64,000 bases of DNA from Desulfobulbaceae bacterium UBA2273 (GCA_002347095.1 DDWZ01000006.1:1-64000); one strand, 5' to 3'; positions 34,167 through 42,139 are shown, counted from the stretch's first letter. Notes: generated by a model not told the origin, from the letters alone. Numbers and translations are program-made.

Positions 34167-34541
34167 TTATTCGTCATCCTCCAAATCGTCTTCCTCAAGC
34201 TCTTCATCCTCCAGAGCCTCGACCTCGTCATCGGTGTCATCATCCTCGACGCCGGCGTCATCATCTTCCGGCAGTTCATCGTCAGCCGCGGTTGATTCCT
34301 CATCCGGTTCGGCGGCAAGGGCGTCCTCTTCCTCACCTGTTGGCTTGCGGATTTTTGTCGGGGGCAGGATGATGGCCGTGATTTTTGCAATATCTTGTCG
34401 CACCAGCGGATCTGCAAGACAAAAGGCACATTCGGCAATGTGCTTTTCCATGAAGGAAACCATGCGCGCCGGGGCCATGGACTCTTCCTGGACTTGGGCA
34501 TACCATGATTTGACAAGCCTCTGTAAGCGCTCGCATTCCAT
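34167..34541 (-). CDS. Small zf-HC2-like protein with acidic tail
   Basis: 124 residues. The N-terminal part has 'MEKHIAECAFC', the HxxxCxxC core of anti-sigma zinc fingers (zf-HC2), with a first Cys at position 3. The C-terminal half from about 70 is almost entirely Asp/Glu. No transmembrane helix follows, so it would be cytoplasmic. It may be a zinc-binding adaptor or anti-sigma-like regulator. AAGGAG ribosome site. Confidence 0.6.
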   Translation of the reverse strand: MECERLQRLVKSWYAQVQEESMAPARMVSFMEKHIAECAFCLADPLVRQDIAKITAIILPPTKIRKPTGEEEDALAAEPDEESTAADDELPEDDDAGVEDDDTDDEVEALEDEELEEDDLEDDE

Positions 34542-34674
34542 CGCTACGTACTCCTTTGTCTGGTTAAAACCGGCGTAACATCACCAAGAGGGCAAGCTCC
34601 ATGCTTGCCGTGATTCGAGCCATATGTACTGTATTTTTTTTCCGCTGCCCAGACTCTTTTGTTAAAAAAAGAAA

Positions 34675-34707
34675 AATGTTGTTTCCCCGCGGACAACATT
34701 ATATCTT
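34675..34707 (+). promoter_or_regulatory. selC promoter with overlapping inverted repeat
   Basis: TTGTTT-N17-TATCTT (34679-34707) is placed for a start shortly before selC. Overlapping the -35 and spacer is the perfect inverted repeat AATGTTGT-N10-ACAACATT (34675-34700), a candidate operator. Confidence 0.5.
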
Positions 34708-34719
34708 GGCACAGCGGAT

Positions 34720-34817
34720 GGAAGTGGAAAGGGCTCTGGTGGCTCTCCCGGACTTCAAATCCGGTGCACCGGGTTAACAGCCTGGTGGGTGGGTTCGATT
34801 CCCATGCACTTCCGCCA
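34720..34817 (+). tRNA. selC: tRNA-Sec (TCA)
   Basis: 98 nt with the long 8-bp acceptor GGAAGTGG/CCACTTCC-like arm, a long variable arm, anticodon TCA in 'GGACTTCAAATCC', and encoded CCA. These are features specific to selenocysteine tRNA. It shows that the organism decodes UGA as selenocysteine. Confidence 0.97.
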
Positions 34818-34840
34818 CACGTTTACAAATTTTTAGAAAC

Positions 34841-34921
34841 ATCCTGCGACAGGCTCAGGGTGAACAGTAGTCGTTTTGCAATCATTGACCATTTCCGCTC
34901 GTGGTGAGCCTGTCGAACCAC
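34841..34921. repeat. Dispersed CTTCGACAGG-type repeat, copy 3
   Basis: CCTGCGACAGGCTCAGGGTG and the facing GTGAGCCTGTCGAACCA, between selC and the glyQ stop. More diverged than copies 1 and 2. Confidence 0.65.
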
Positions 34922-34940
34922 TGTCCTTGTGCTAAAATTT

Positions 34941-35816
34941 TCAGCCTCTAGCCTTGATCAACGGATATCCCATCCTCTCCCGCTGGGCCACAAACTTTTC
35001 CGCAACCTTTCTGGCGATATTCCTGATCCTGCCGATATACCGGGTCCTCTCCGCCACGCTGATAGCCTTTCTGGCGTCCAGCAGGTTGAAGGTGTGCGAG
35101 CACTTGAGGCAGTAATCGTAGGCCGGCAAAATCAGCTCCGCGTCCAGCAGCCGGTGGGCCTCGGACTCAAAGGTGTCGAAAAACGAGAGCAGAGCCGTCA
35201 CATTTGCCTGCTCGAAGTTGAAGGTGGAAAATTCCACCTCGGCCTGATGAAAGATATCGCCGTAGGAGACCTCGGAGTTCCAGGCGATATCGTAGACGCT
35301 GTCCACCCCTTGCAGATACATGGCGATGCGTTCCAACCCGTAGGTCACCTCCACCGTGACCGGAGAGAGCTCCAGGCTGCCTGCCTGCTGGAAGTAGGTG
35401 AACTGGGTAATCTCCATCCCGTCCAGCCACACCTCCCAGCCCAACCCCGAGGCGCCCAGGGTCGGGGATTCCCAGTCGTCCTCGACAAAGCGGATGTCGT
35501 GCTCCAGCGGGTCCAGGCCGAAGCGGGTGAGGCTCTCGATATAGAGATCCTGAATGTTGGGGGGGGACGGCTTGATCATCACCTGAAACTGGTAGTAATG
35601 CTGGAGGCGGTTGGGGTTTTCGCCATACCGGCCATCGGTCGGCCGCCGCGAGGGCTGAACATAGGCGGTTTTCCAAGGCTCAGGCCCCAAGGCCCGCAGC
35701 AAAGTGGCCGGGTGGAAGGTGCCGGCCCCTACTTCCATGTCATAGGGCTGTTGCAACGCGCAACCCTGCTGGGCCCAAAATCTGCTGAGTTCGAGAATGA
35801 TATCCTGAAAATACAT
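34941..35816 (-). CDS. glyQ: Glycyl-tRNA synthetase alpha subunit
   Basis: 291 residues, normal length. '[19 protein letters not shown]', '[20 protein letters not shown]', '[20 protein letters not shown]' and '[20 protein letters not shown]' are class II catalytic signatures of the bacterial alpha2beta2 enzyme. It activates glycine; the beta subunit (glyS) binds tRNA. glyS is normally directly downstream, but here the next features are a repeat and selC, so glyS must be elsewhere. Confidence 0.98.
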   Translation of the reverse strand: MYFQDIILELSRFWAQQGCALQQPYDMEVGAGTFHPATLLRALGPEPWKTAYVQPSRRPTDGRYGENPNRLQHYYQFQVMIKPSPPNIQDLYIESLTRFGLDPLEHDIRFVEDDWESPTLGASGLGWEVWLDGMEITQFTYFQQAGSLELSPVTVEVTYGLERIAMYLQGVDSVYDIAWNSEVSYGDIFHQAEVEFSTFNFEQANVTALLSFFDTFESEAHRLLDAELILPAYDYCLKCSHTFNLLDARKAISVAERTRYIGRIRNIARKVAEKFVAQRERMGYPLIKARG

Positions 35817-35891
35817 GTGATTTCCTTGGGTTCCCTTGGGAACAGGCGATTATTTAGCTGATGCAACCTTCAGCCATTTTTTTGAAACCTT

Positions 35892-35969
35892 TGTAGGAGC
35901 GGCTTCAGCCGCGAAATAGCGAGTGTCCCCGGCCCAATTTTTTCTTTCGCGGCTGAAGCCGCTCCTACA
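35892..35969. repeat. REP-like inverted pair, copy C
   Basis: TGTAGGAGCGGCTTCAGCC and GGCTGAAGCCGCTCCTACA face each other across about 35 bases, just upstream of glyQ. Confidence 0.88.
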
Positions 35970-36166
35970 GGCCTTCAACCTTTAATACATAGCAAGCAGG
36001 GCTGGCAAGATTTTTTTACGAGCAACAGGGGAGATAGCCCGGCACACAGGGGAAGCGGGGGCGCATGCCGGTTTTTGCCCGGAGCAATGGCGTGGAAAAA
36101 TGCAAGTGATCTGAGTGCTGTTGACTGTATTTCTGAAGGAGTATTCATATTTTACACACTTTTATT

Positions 36167-36195
36167 TTGACAATGGCGTCAGACTGCGGTAAAAA
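36167..36195 (+). promoter_or_regulatory. Candidate promoter of the DUF3373 porin
   Basis: TTGACA-N17-TAAAAA, giving a leader of about 215 bases. The leader contains CTGAC/GTCAG and GTGGCATG/CATGCCAC (36330-36354) hairpins. The 600-base gap 35817-36417 otherwise holds only the REP pair. Confidence 0.45.
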
Positions 36196-36417
36196 AGTAC
36201 AAATCTTTATATTTTTATGGAAAATTGCGTTGCAAGCTGACAACACTCGCCTGACAGCAGTCAGCTACAAATGAGTTCTTGATCTTGCTTTTCAGCCTTT
36301 TTTAAAAGGCGGGGAGCATTGAGCTAATGGTGGCATGTGGACGTCGCATGCCACTGCGAGGGAGGGGGTGGAGCAATCACCCTGAATTACCAAATATTTT
36401 CTTAAGGAGAAAATGAG

Positions 36418-38016
36418 ATGGTGAAGAAAATTTCTACATTGGCGTTGGCCGGTCTTCTGGCTCTTCCTGCCATGGCTTCCGCGGGTGCGGGCGGCGCAGC
36501 CGCTGCCTCGGACATCCAGGCGCAGGTCGATGCCCTGACCAGGCAGCTTGAGCAGTTGAAATCCGAGATGGCAAAGGTAAAAGCTGCTCCGGCCCCGGTA
36601 AGCGACCAGAGCAGCAGAATACAGGCTCTGGAGGAGAAGTCCGAACAGTGGGACCTGGCTTCCCGTATCCAGCTTTCCGGCGATTTCCGCGCCCGGGGTG
36701 ACTACTACACCGCCGATACCAAGGCGTATTACCCCATGCTGGTCCCTCTGGGTGCGGGTGGTGCTTTAGTCCCGAACAATGGGCTCTTATCCGGGGGTGT
36801 TCCGGTTCAAATGCCCGACGCACAGTATGACAACAAAACGATGTTTACCAACCGCTTCCGTCTGGATATGCGGGCCAAGGCGCTGGAGGACGTGGAGTTC
36901 AAAGGCCGTCTGGCCATGTACAAGGCTTGGGGCCATCAGAATAACCCAGTGTATGATGTTAACGGCAGCCCGACCATGCTCATGGACAGCAACGCCACCC
37001 GTCAGCCCAACGACTCCATTCTCCGGGTTGACCGTGCTTTTGTCAACTGGAACAACATCGGCGGCGCGCCGGTATGGTTTTCCGTTGGCCGCAGGCCCAC
37101 TACCGATGGTCCGCCCAACCATCTGCGCATGAACCAGGACGAGCGGATGGCTACCCCCACCGCCTACATGGACTGGCCATTTGACGGCGTTTCCGTGGGC
37201 TATGCCTACAACAATCTTTTTGGCATACAGGATGCCCCTGGCCGGGTGCGGATCTGCTGGGGCCGTGGCTTTGAAGATGGCTTGCAGCAGGATCTGAACG
37301 GCAACAACCTCGATGACACCGATTTTACCGGGGTGAGCTGGGATATCTACAAGAAGGGCGACCGTTTTGCCTATATTCAATCCTTCTTGGCCATGAACAT
37401 CTTCAATTATCCCGCCAGCGACACCTATGACGCCTTGGGTATGACCTATTCGGATGTTTACAATATGCCTCGGGAGAATGTTGGCAATCTGCTCCACACC
37501 AGCGCCGTGTATATGGACAAGTGGCAGAACCTGAACTACTTTGGTTCCTTGGGCTGGAGCCGCACCGATCCTGATGGCAGTGGGATGTTCAATGGACCAG
37601 CGACCGGCGTCAACACTGAGAGTGATGATGGCTATGCCGTGCATGTGGGCGTTCGCTACGACATTCCGGATTCTCTTTTCAAGTTGGGTGCTGAGTACAA
37701 CCATGGTTCCAAGTACTGGATTTCCATGACCCCGGGCCATGACGACCTGTATCAGTCCAAGCTTGCCACCCGTGGCAATGTGTACGAAGTCTACGGCATC
37801 TACGACATTCCCGGCGGCGAGGCGGTCTCCAAGTACGGCAAGGCCTTTATCCGTTTGGGATACCAGCACTATGATTATAACTACACTGGTTCTGGTCAAT
37901 GGGGTTTTCAGCCGGTTGACATGGACGAACTGTTGACCGATCCCAATGGGGCGCAGATGGGTGCGCCGATTGAGAGTGCAGATCAGGTGTACATGACCTT
38001 TGAGGCTGCATTCTAA
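36418..38016 (+). CDS. DUF3373 family outer-membrane porin-like protein
   Basis: 532 residues. A signal peptide ends 'PAMASAGAG', then a short coiled coil (about 30-75, 'DIQAQVDALTRQLEQLKSEM') precedes a long beta-rich barrel region ending in Phe ('TFEAAF'). This layout is typical of DUF3373 outer-membrane proteins of sulfate and metal reducers. The trimerising coiled coil suggests a porin. AAGGAG ribosome site and a long structured leader suggest high, regulated expression. A terminator follows. Confidence 0.8.
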   Translation: MVKKISTLALAGLLALPAMASAGAGGAAAASDIQAQVDALTRQLEQLKSEMAKVKAAPAPVSDQSSRIQALEEKSEQWDLASRIQLSGDFRARGDYYTADTKAYYPMLVPLGAGGALVPNNGLLSGGVPVQMPDAQYDNKTMFTNRFRLDMRAKALEDVEFKGRLAMYKAWGHQNNPVYDVNGSPTMLMDSNATRQPNDSILRVDRAFVNWNNIGGAPVWFSVGRRPTTDGPPNHLRMNQDERMATPTAYMDWPFDGVSVGYAYNNLFGIQDAPGRVRICWGRGFEDGLQQDLNGNNLDDTDFTGVSWDIYKKGDRFAYIQSFLAMNIFNYPASDTYDALGMTYSDVYNMPRENVGNLLHTSAVYMDKWQNLNYFGSLGWSRTDPDGSGMFNGPATGVNTESDDGYAVHVGVRYDIPDSLFKLGAEYNHGSKYWISMTPGHDDLYQSKLATRGNVYEVYGIYDIPGGEAVSKYGKAFIRLGYQHYDYNYTGSGQWGFQPVDMDELLTDPNGAQMGAPIESADQVYMTFEAAF

Positions 38017-38054
38017 TCCGGTCGTGTAGTACCTGTTGTTCTCGCATTATCTGA

Positions 38055-38086
38055 AGAGGGAAGGGCGCAAGCCCTTCCCTCTTTTT
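38055..38086 (+). terminator. Porin terminator
   Basis: AGAGGGAAGGGC-gcaa-GCCCTTCCCTCTTTTT, a strong hairpin. A similar one lies at 39679-39711, after the toxin-antitoxin island. Confidence 0.9.
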
Positions 38087-38104
38087 GTTTGGTGTATGGC
38101 GCTA

Positions 38105-38133
38105 TTGACAGAATTGTTTATTGTGGATACATT
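38105..38133 (+). promoter_or_regulatory. brnTA promoter
   Basis: TTGACA-N17-TACATT, seven bases before the brnT ATG at 38140. This predicts a transcript starting at or within a base or two of the start codon. Confidence 0.7.
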
Positions 38134-38139
38134 AAATAT

Positions 38140-38412
38140 ATGGAAATCGATTTTGACCCGGCGAAGTCCGAGAGGAATGCCAGAGAACGAGGATTACCGT
38201 TTGAACAGGCCACCGAAATATTTGCATCGGTGAACGTGACATTCGAGGACAACCGAACAGACTATAGAGAAACCCGTTTTGTAACGGTCGGTTTTATTGC
38301 TGGGCGGATGGCAGTTGTAGTTTGGACACCGCGCGGCGCGGCACGCCGCATTATCTCCATGAGGTATGCCAATGGGCGCGAGATTGAAAAGTACAGCACA
38401 AAATTGGGTTGA
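38140..38412 (+). CDS. brnT: BrnT-type toxin
   Basis: 90 residues from ATG 38140, matching the family start 'MEIDFDPAKSERNARERG'. 'FEQATEIFAS' and 'RFVTVGFIAGRMAVVVWTPR' followed by 'RIISMRYANGREIEKY' are the BrnT RNase fold of the RelE superfamily, with the catalytic Arg/His-type residues near the C-terminus. BrnT cleaves RNA and is neutralised by BrnA. No ribosome site precedes it; the mRNA may be leaderless. brnA overlaps its 3' end by about 41 bases. Confidence 0.88.
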   Translation: MEIDFDPAKSERNARERGLPFEQATEIFASVNVTFEDNRTDYRETRFVTVGFIAGRMAVVVWTPRGAARRIISMRYANGREIEKYSTKLG

Positions 38413-38677
38413 CCCGGACGATGCACCGGAATTGACCGGAGAAGAAATCGACCGTGGCGTCTGGCGGATAGGAGATAAAGTGGTTTCTCCTGAAAAAGGA
38501 AAAGCCGCATTTGCGAAGGCACTCCGAGGGAGACCGCCGGTTGATGCACCGCGTAAGGCCATTAATATCAGGCTGTCACAGGATGTTCTTGATACCTTCA
38601 GGGCAACCGGCAAGGGCTGGCAGACTCGCGTCAACGAAGCCCTGCGCGAATGGTTGAAAACGCATAATCCGGCATGA
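38372..38677 (+). CDS. brnA: BrnA-type antitoxin
   Basis: 101 residues from ATG 38372 (GAGG six bases upstream; the ATG at 38366 is too close to it). The ribbon-helix-helix DNA-binding end 'KAINIRLSQDVLDTFRATG' with 'WQTRVNEALREWLK' is diagnostic. The N-terminal half binds BrnT. It should repress its own promoter. The strong overlap ties its translation to the toxin. Confidence 0.88.
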   Translation: MGARLKSTAQNWVDPDDAPELTGEEIDRGVWRIGDKVVSPEKGKAAFAKALRGRPPVDAPRKAINIRLSQDVLDTFRATGKGWQTRVNEALREWLKTHNPA

Positions 38678-38692
38678 TAAGGATTGCCACTG

Positions 38693-38773
38693 ATGGATAC
38701 CATGCGCGCCAAAAAACGCAGGCCCACTCACCCCGGCGAGATGTTGCGGGAAGATGCTCATGCCTTGACGTGA
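38693..38773 (+). pseudogene. Truncated HigA-type antitoxin remnant
   Basis: ATG opens 'RAKKRRPTHPGEMLRED', the standard start of HigA/XRE antitoxins of the VapI type, but TGA ends it after 26 residues, before the helix-turn-helix. No toxin gene precedes it. It is a decayed third module in the island. Confidence 0.65.
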
Positions 38774-38942
38774 ACCTAGAGAATTACCACCTCAAGCCAA
38801 TGGGAATGGTCGCTTAGGGCCAAAAGCGTGGGATCCGCGCTTGCCACCTGGAAATCTACAGCCCGGCGAATAGAAAACAAGCAATAGAATTTTCCTGCCA
38901 TTATAGTCTTTCCCCTTTTTGTTCGGTTTGTGTAGCCTGTGG

Positions 38943-38971
38943 TTGACAGCATGTAATCCATGGTATACATT
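38943..38971 (+). promoter_or_regulatory. higBA promoter with palindromic operator
   Basis: TTGACA-N17-TACATT, seven bases before GTG 38978. An imperfect palindrome ATGTAATCCATGGTATACAT (38951-38970, 16 of 20 bases symmetric) lies between and over the hexamers, as expected for antitoxin autorepression. Confidence 0.6.
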
Positions 38972-38977
38972 ATTTTT

Positions 38978-39268
38978 GTGATCACGATCAGCGAAACAGA
39001 GAATTTTTTCGCGTGGTTTGCCGGACTGCGCGATACGATTGCAAGGGCCCGCATTAAAGCGCGGCTGCGTTCTGTTGAGCTGGGAAATTTTGGAGATTGC
39101 AAGCCGGTGGGAGAAGGCGTGTCGGAGATGCGGATTCACTGCGGGCCTGGATATCGCATCTATTTCGTCCGGCGGGGTCTTGATGTGGTGATTCTGCTGG
39201 CGGGTGGGAACAAAGGAACGCAGGAAAAGGACATCAAGACCGCGTTGAAGCTGGCGCGGCAGGTATAG
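38978..39268 (+). CDS. HigB/RelE-type addiction module toxin
   Basis: 96 residues from GTG 38978. It matches the TIGR02683 type: 'FFAWFAGLRDTIARARIKAR', 'LGNFGDCKPVGEGVSEMRIH' and 'GPGYRIYFVRRG'. The ATG at 38960 lies inside the promoter and adds six residues homologues lack, so GTG is preferred. It is a RelE-superfamily mRNA interferase. The antitoxin follows nine bases downstream. Confidence 0.85.
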   Translation: MITISETENFFAWFAGLRDTIARARIKARLRSVELGNFGDCKPVGEGVSEMRIHCGPGYRIYFVRRGLDVVILLAGGNKGTQEKDIKTALKLARQV

Positions 39269-39277
39269 GAGAAAAAA

Positions 39278-39595
39278 ATGGGAAGCAAGATCGCTTTGCG
39301 CAAATGGGATGTGCTTGATCATCTGAAGACAGAAGAGGACATCGAACTGTATTTTGATGCCTGCGTGGAGGAAGACCCTGGAGACGGAAGCCTGATCCGC
39401 GCCGCCCTTGGCGATATCGCTCGCGCTCGTGGGATGAGTCAGTTGGCCCGCGATACCGGTCTGGCTCGGGAAGGGCTGTATAAGGCGCTGTCCGCCGAGG
39501 GGAATCCTGAATTTGCCACGGTGATGAAGGTCATCAAGGCCTTGGGCTTGAAGCTGCACGGCCACGCCACCACTTCCAATCATTCCGCAGCGTAG
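39278..39595 (+). CDS. Addiction module antidote protein, HigA-like
   Basis: 105 residues, TIGR02684 type. A helix-turn-helix spans about 45-95 ('LGDIARARGMSQLARDTGLA', 'YKALSAEGNPEFATVMKVIK'). It binds the preceding toxin and its operator. TAGGAG precedes ATG. The last 28 bases form the left arm of a large hairpin. Confidence 0.88.
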   Translation: MGSKIALRKWDVLDHLKTEEDIELYFDACVEEDPGDGSLIRAALGDIARARGMSQLARDTGLAREGLYKALSAEGNPEFATVMKVIKALGLKLHGHATTSNHSAA

Positions 39596-39623
39596 ATATT
39601 CTACGGAATAATTGGAAGTGGTG
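39568..39623 (+). repeat. Large inverted repeat at the antitoxin 3' end
   Basis: CACCACTTCCAAT-c-ATTCCG faces CGGAAT-a-ATTGGAAGTGGTG across a short loop. The left arm codes for the last antitoxin residues. It has no T tract and may stabilise the transcript or be a recombination end of the island. Confidence 0.8.
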
Positions 39624-39678
39624 TAACTATCTGCGTACCGCCTGACAGTTGAAGTTTTTCTCGCTGCACTTGTTGCGA

Positions 39679-39711
39679 AGAGGGAAGGGTGTTTGACTTT
39701 TCCCTCTTTTT
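39679..39711 (+). terminator. Terminator after the toxin-antitoxin island
   Basis: AGAGGGAA and TTCCCTCTTTTT enclose a loop; sequence and 5' flank resemble the porin terminator at 38055. Confidence 0.75.
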
Positions 39712-39726
39712 ATTTTGGAGTTTTTT

Positions 39727-40482
39727 GTGCGATATTCATTTTTTTCTCACGTGCAAACGCTTTCTGCCCGCACTTTCTCGCGTTATGGCGGTTTGAGCGA
39801 GGCTCCGTATCATTCGCGTAATGTCGGCCTGCATGTAGGCGATAACGAGGCGACGGTTCTGCGAAATCGGGCGTTGATCAGGGAAGAACTTGGGCTGGCG
39901 CGGTTGGTTTCGGCGCGTCAGGTGCATGGGGACAACATTCTGAATGTGAATTGGCTGCCGGATGCCGATGTGGAGTATGCGGACCATGACGCCCTCATGA
40001 CCAATATTCCCGACCTCGGCCTGATGATCCAGCAGGCCGACTGTCAGGCGGTGATGCTCTATGACCCGGAACACGGGGCCGTGGCCAACATCCATTCCGG
40101 CTGGCGTGGTAGCGTGCAGAACATCATCGCCAAAACCGTGGCAGCCATGACCAAAGCCTACGGCACACGACCAGCCGCGTTGCATGCCGCAATCAGTCCA
40201 TCTCTGGGGCCATGCTGCGGGGAGTTTGTCAATTATCAGCAAGAACTGCCCCCGGCCTTTCACGCCTACCAGCCGCAGCCCAATCATTTTGATTTTTGGG
40301 CCATCAGCCGCGATCAGCTCCGCGACTGTGGGGTGATGATCGAACATATCGAGATCGCTGGACGCTGCACGGTCTGCAATGAAAATTATTTCTCCTTCCG
40401 TCGCGAGGGAGTTACCGGACGCTTCGCCTCGGTGATAGGGCTGGTCTCAGCGGAGAGCGTTCAAGCGTCATCTGTCAGATAA
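39727..40482 (+). CDS. pgeF: Peptidoglycan editing factor / YfiH family
   Basis: 251 residues from GTG 39727, chosen because TTGGAG lies six bases upstream; an earlier TTG is less likely. Metal/catalytic residues of the family are present: His67 ('QVHGDN'), Cys106 ('QQADCQAVML') and His123 ('NIHSGWRGS'), and 'ISPSLGPCCGEF'. PgeF hydrolyses wrongly built muropeptides or acts as a purine nucleosidase; the laccase label is historical. Just downstream of the TA island. Confidence 0.9.
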   Translation: MRYSFFSHVQTLSARTFSRYGGLSEAPYHSRNVGLHVGDNEATVLRNRALIREELGLARLVSARQVHGDNILNVNWLPDADVEYADHDALMTNIPDLGLMIQQADCQAVMLYDPEHGAVANIHSGWRGSVQNIIAKTVAAMTKAYGTRPAALHAAISPSLGPCCGEFVNYQQELPPAFHAYQPQPNHFDFWAISRDQLRDCGVMIEHIEIAGRCTVCNENYFSFRREGVTGRFASVIGLVSAESVQASSVR

Positions 40483-40525
40483 AAAAGAAGGAACGAATGA
40501 GCCTTTTGCAAAAAAGAGAAAAACA

Positions 40526-40630
40526 CCCTTCGACAGGCTCAGGGCGAACGGAATCCATCTTGAAATCATTATAGTTTCTTCCGTTCATGCTGAGTCCTTC
40601 GACGTTGCTCAGGAGGGCCTTGTCGAAGCA
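40526..40630. repeat. Dispersed CTTCGACAGG repeat, copy 4
   Basis: CCCTTCGACAGGCTCAGGGC and a facing, slightly expanded GCTCAGGAGGGCCTTGTCGAAGC, between pgeF and rsmB. Confidence 0.75.
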
Positions 40631-40713
40631 TAACAACGCATTTTGGAGAGCCATCGAATGGATACTATAAAAAAGCTGAAAACCGTCATCTGCCAGCTAC
40701 CGGCTGATTCTGC

Positions 40714-42045
40714 ATGATAAATTCCCGCGGTATTGCCATGGATACCCTCCTTGCCTGGGAGAAATCGCAGGAGCCGCTGGATCAGGTGCTGGAAAGCATG
40801 GTGTCCCTGGCTGCCATGGACGATCCGCGCGACAGGCAGCTTGTCATGGCTCTGGTCTACGGGGTTGTCCGCTGGCAAGGCTATCTGGATGCAAGTATCC
40901 AGAAATTTTCCAGCCATCCTCTGCGGCAGATGAAGCCTCTTACCCTCGCGGCGCTCAGGGTCGGTCTGTATCAGCTTATTTTTCTGGATCGGATACCGGA
41001 ATCGGCGGCCATCAACGAAACGGTGCAGGCCTTGAAATTGGCCCGACAGCCGAAGTGGCTCTCCGGCTTTGTCAACGGGGTCCTCCGCGCCATGGCCCGG
41101 CAGAGAGCATCCCTGCCCGCGCCCGACGAGGCGGCGGCGGTGTTGAGCCATCCGGCCTGGCTGGTGGCGCGTTGGGAAGAGTTGTTCGGCCAGGAACGGG
41201 CCAGGCGGATCTGCTGGATAAACAACACCTCGCCGGTGCTGGTGGTGCGGGTGAACACCCTGCGGATCTCCGTGGATGACTGGATGAGCCTTCTGCGGGG
41301 AAATGGGATTGACTGCGAGCGCGGCTTGTTTGCCCAGGAGTCGGTGCGGATCGAAAATTTTCAAGGGTCTGTCACCGCCCTGCCCGGGTATGGGGAGGGC
41401 TTTTTCGTGGTCCAGGACGAAGCGGCGCAACTGGTCACCCAATTGCTGGGGCCGTTTGTCAGCGGGAGATATCTCGACGGCTGTGCCGGGCTTGGCGGCA
41501 AGGCGCTGCATCTGGCCCAGATGGTGCCGGATGGCGGCAGGGTGGTGGCGGTCGAACCCAGCCAAAAACGCCAGGCCCTGCTTAAAGCCAACGTGCAGCG
41601 CCTTGGCGGGCCGGAGATAGAAATCCACGGCACAACACTCCAAGAGTTTGCCGGACAGCCTCACGGGGGCTTTGCGGGCGTTCTTGTCGATGCACCCTGT
41701 TCCGGTCTTGGCGTTATCCGGCGGCAGCCTGATATCCGCTGGCAGCGATCGCTTGCAGCATTGCAGGGGTATCAGGATAGGCAACGGGAGTTGCTCATTG
41801 CCGCGGCAGGGCTTGTCGAAAAAAAAGGCGTGCTCGTCTATGCGACCTGCAGCATTGACCCAAGGGAAAATGACGAGGTGATTGGTGCCTTTCTCCGTGA
41901 GCATCCGGAATTTTCCACCACCCCGGCGCAGGAGTCTCTTCCCGAGGCGGCCATGGGCTTGTGCGATGGGGCGGGGTTTTTAAAAACCACTCCAGAGCAA
42001 GGCTTGGATGGATTTTTTGCGGCCAGAATGGTGAGAAAGGGATAG
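40714..42045 (+). CDS. rsmB: 16S rRNA (cytosine-C5) methyltransferase RsmB
   Basis: 443 residues. An N-terminal NusB-like RNA-binding domain (1-140) precedes the SAM methyltransferase. The SAM motif 'DGCAGLGGKALHLAQM' is at 255-270 (usual form DxCAAPGGKT). The two catalytic cysteines are Cys329 ('VDAPCSGLGVIRRQPDI') and Cys379 ('YATCSIDPREND'). It methylates C967 of 16S rRNA. The first ATG fits the family start. Confidence 0.95.
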   Translation: MINSRGIAMDTLLAWEKSQEPLDQVLESMVSLAAMDDPRDRQLVMALVYGVVRWQGYLDASIQKFSSHPLRQMKPLTLAALRVGLYQLIFLDRIPESAAINETVQALKLARQPKWLSGFVNGVLRAMARQRASLPAPDEAAAVLSHPAWLVARWEELFGQERARRICWINNTSPVLVVRVNTLRISVDDWMSLLRGNGIDCERGLFAQESVRIENFQGSVTALPGYGEGFFVVQDEAAQLVTQLLGPFVSGRYLDGCAGLGGKALHLAQMVPDGGRVVAVEPSQKRQALLKANVQRLGGPEIEIHGTTLQEFAGQPHGGFAGVLVDAPCSGLGVIRRQPDIRWQRSLAALQGYQDRQRELLIAAAGLVEKKGVLVYATCSIDPRENDEVIGAFLREHPEFSTTPAQESLPEAAMGLCDGAGFLKTTPEQGLDGFFAARMVRKG

Positions 42046-42139
42046 CTCGTTATTGTGCTCCCACAATTGATGATTATTGTGAATCATTGCGGCGCGTAAA
42101 AAAGAGTCCCTTTCGTTGTGAACTGCCAAGTGGTGTTCC

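Noticed and set aside
38960-38977. ATG start for the HigB-type toxin
   Set aside because: Lies between -35 and -10 of its own promoter and adds residues not found at the family N-terminus.
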